Of a DNA stretch of 25,374 bases, positions 24,792 through 25,374 are shown piece by piece (positions within the stretch are counted from its first letter, which is position 1; every line of letters begins with the position of its first letter). The notes under the pieces were generated by a model. That model searched no databases. It worked only from the letters and a program-made list of their open reading frames with translations, and was not told the DNA's origin. The position numbers were made by a program, and so were the translations under genes. Location: the NCBI GenBank assembly GCA_900759415.1, contig CAAEVC010000163.1, forward strand, positions 1 to 25,374. Reading direction: 5' to 3'. This DNA comes from an uncultured Dialister sp. (GTDB lineage Bacteria; Bacillota; Negativicutes; Veillonellales; Dialisteraceae).

Positions 24792-25244
24792 AAAAGACCA
24801 GAGTTGAGTTCAGTTCGTAACCATGTATGTACAAAGGTCTTCTTCCCGCTATCCGTTATCCACTATCCGGTCCCCATGCGAATTCTAACATGTTCAATCT
24901 CGGCGCTATATGAACTCAACCAGTCCTTAAAATAAGGCTGCCCCCTTAAAGGCACGAAGTGCTTACGGCCGGGGTGGCAAGGGAACTGGATTTCGTAGTG
25001 AACGCAGTGCGCGAGAATCCAGTGACACGCTTCTCCATAAATCTCTTAACTAGGCCCTTTGGTTAGTGGAGAGCATGGCTCAGGTGGTGAGGAGCTGGCA
25101 GTATGCGGAGCGTGCTGACTGAAGGGGAGAGCCGCACTATGTTAAATAGATGGTATCGCGGGATGACCGTTAGTCTTTATACTCATCGGCAAAGCCGATA
25201 CCACCCGCTCAACTCTCAACTCTCGTAACTCAACTCTGTCTTTT
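24792..25244. repeat. Mosaic structured intergenic repeat, copy B
   Basis: The element is bounded by inverted ends (AAAAGACCAGAGTTGAGTT at 24793 against the reverse complement of 25227-25244, one base indel). It holds the 47-bp module shared with copy A (24809-24855), a multi-hairpin core (24936-25127), and the CATCGGC/GCCGATACC module near 25183-25205. In copy A the 47-bp module comes after the core, and here it comes before, in the same orientation. No gene is supported. Confidence 0.85.
24936..25127 (+). repeat. Multi-hairpin core of repeat copy B
   Basis: Linkers shared with copy A are GGCTnCCCCC, CCGGGGTGGCA, GGAGCTGGC and GACTGAAGGGG. The stems differ: AAGGCAC/GTGCTT with one wobble (24949-24964), ACTGGATT/AATCCAGT (24985-25023), a weaker TAAC/GTTA pairing (about 25047-25066), and AGTATGC/GCGTGCT with two wobbles (25100-25116). 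Confidence 0.75.
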
Positions 25245-25263
25245 TTTGCGGAGCCGACTCCTA

Positions 25264-25281
25264 CCAGGGCTCCCCCTCCGA
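25264..25281 (+). repeat. Truncated start of a third repeat core
   Basis: GGGCTCCCCC at 25267-25276 is identical to the first ten bases of the core in copy A (12995-13004). The element is cut at 25281, where the terminal inverted repeat begins. Confidence 0.55.
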
Positions 25282-25374
25282 GGCAATGCTATTAAGTTAG
25301 AGGATAATTTTTAGGTTTCTTTCCTAGAAATTATCTTTCTAATTGTCAACTGAGGATAAAATGAGCTGATTTTT
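25282..25374. repeat. Right copy of the 93-bp perfect inverted repeat
   Basis: This is the exact reverse complement of bases 1-93. It carries, on the plus strand, a second copy of the end of the TonB-receptor frame (GNAIKLEDNF and stop) with no receptor sequence in front; instead a partial repeat core abuts it. Confidence 0.97.

Overview
The window looks like chromosomal DNA from a Gram-negative-enveloped Firmicute (class Negativicutes, plausibly Dialister or a close relative; the taxon is inferred from gene content and remembered protein similarity). It combines outer-membrane proteins (a TonB-dependent receptor and an autotransporter) with a Firmicute-style wecA/tagO-wecB/mnaA-atp cluster, anaerobic metabolism (class III ribonucleotide reductase) and Shine-Dalgarno-rich starts including TTG and GTG. 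No rRNA, tRNA, CRISPR array or intact mobile element was recognised.

Layout, left to right. 1-1161: a TonB-dependent receptor cut short after part of the barrel. 1200-1660: AT-rich DNA with a frameshifted small gene and an IS OrfA remnant. 1682-3597: an ADP-ribosylglycohydrolase-like protein that has lost its metal ligands, and a translationally coupled pair (DUF1294 membrane protein and an unknown protein). 3598-6928: nrdD and nrdG behind a pair of NrdR-box-like sites, with a terminator and a repeat fragment between the two genes. 7289-10057: a large autotransporter with a promoter and a terminator-like leader hairpin. 10354-12719: a CstA-family transporter and an unknown protein. 12720-13836: 1.1 kb without protein genes, holding a mosaic structured repeat and a promoter-to-terminator unit that looks like an orphan non-coding RNA. 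13837-14899: divergent thioredoxin and nitroreductase genes. 15208-24666: one long minus-strand cluster, wecA-wecB-atpZ-atpI-atpB-atpE-atpF-atpH-atpA-atpG-atpD-atpC, ending in a strong terminator. 24667-25374: a second copy of the mosaic repeat, the start of a third, and the window end.

The first 93 and last 93 bases are perfect reverse complements. Each copy contains the last codons of the broken receptor gene and a 13-7-13 dyad. This is either an assembly or chimera artefact or a true pair of inverted sites bounding a 25-kb segment, and it should be resolved before the receptor truncation is believed.

Functionally, the ATP synthase genes encode a complete F1Fo enzyme with both assembly factors. 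Its c subunit has an unusual ion site: an acidic residue in each helix, and a glycine motif replaced by Ala/Ser. The wecA/wecB pair starts undecaprenyl-linked envelope polysaccharide synthesis. NrdD/NrdG supply dNTPs without oxygen, and thioredoxin and the nitroreductase serve redox balance. The best candidates for something undescribed are the orphan RNA at 13421-13618, the shuffled multi-hairpin repeat family, the c-subunit ion site and the terminal inverted repeat.
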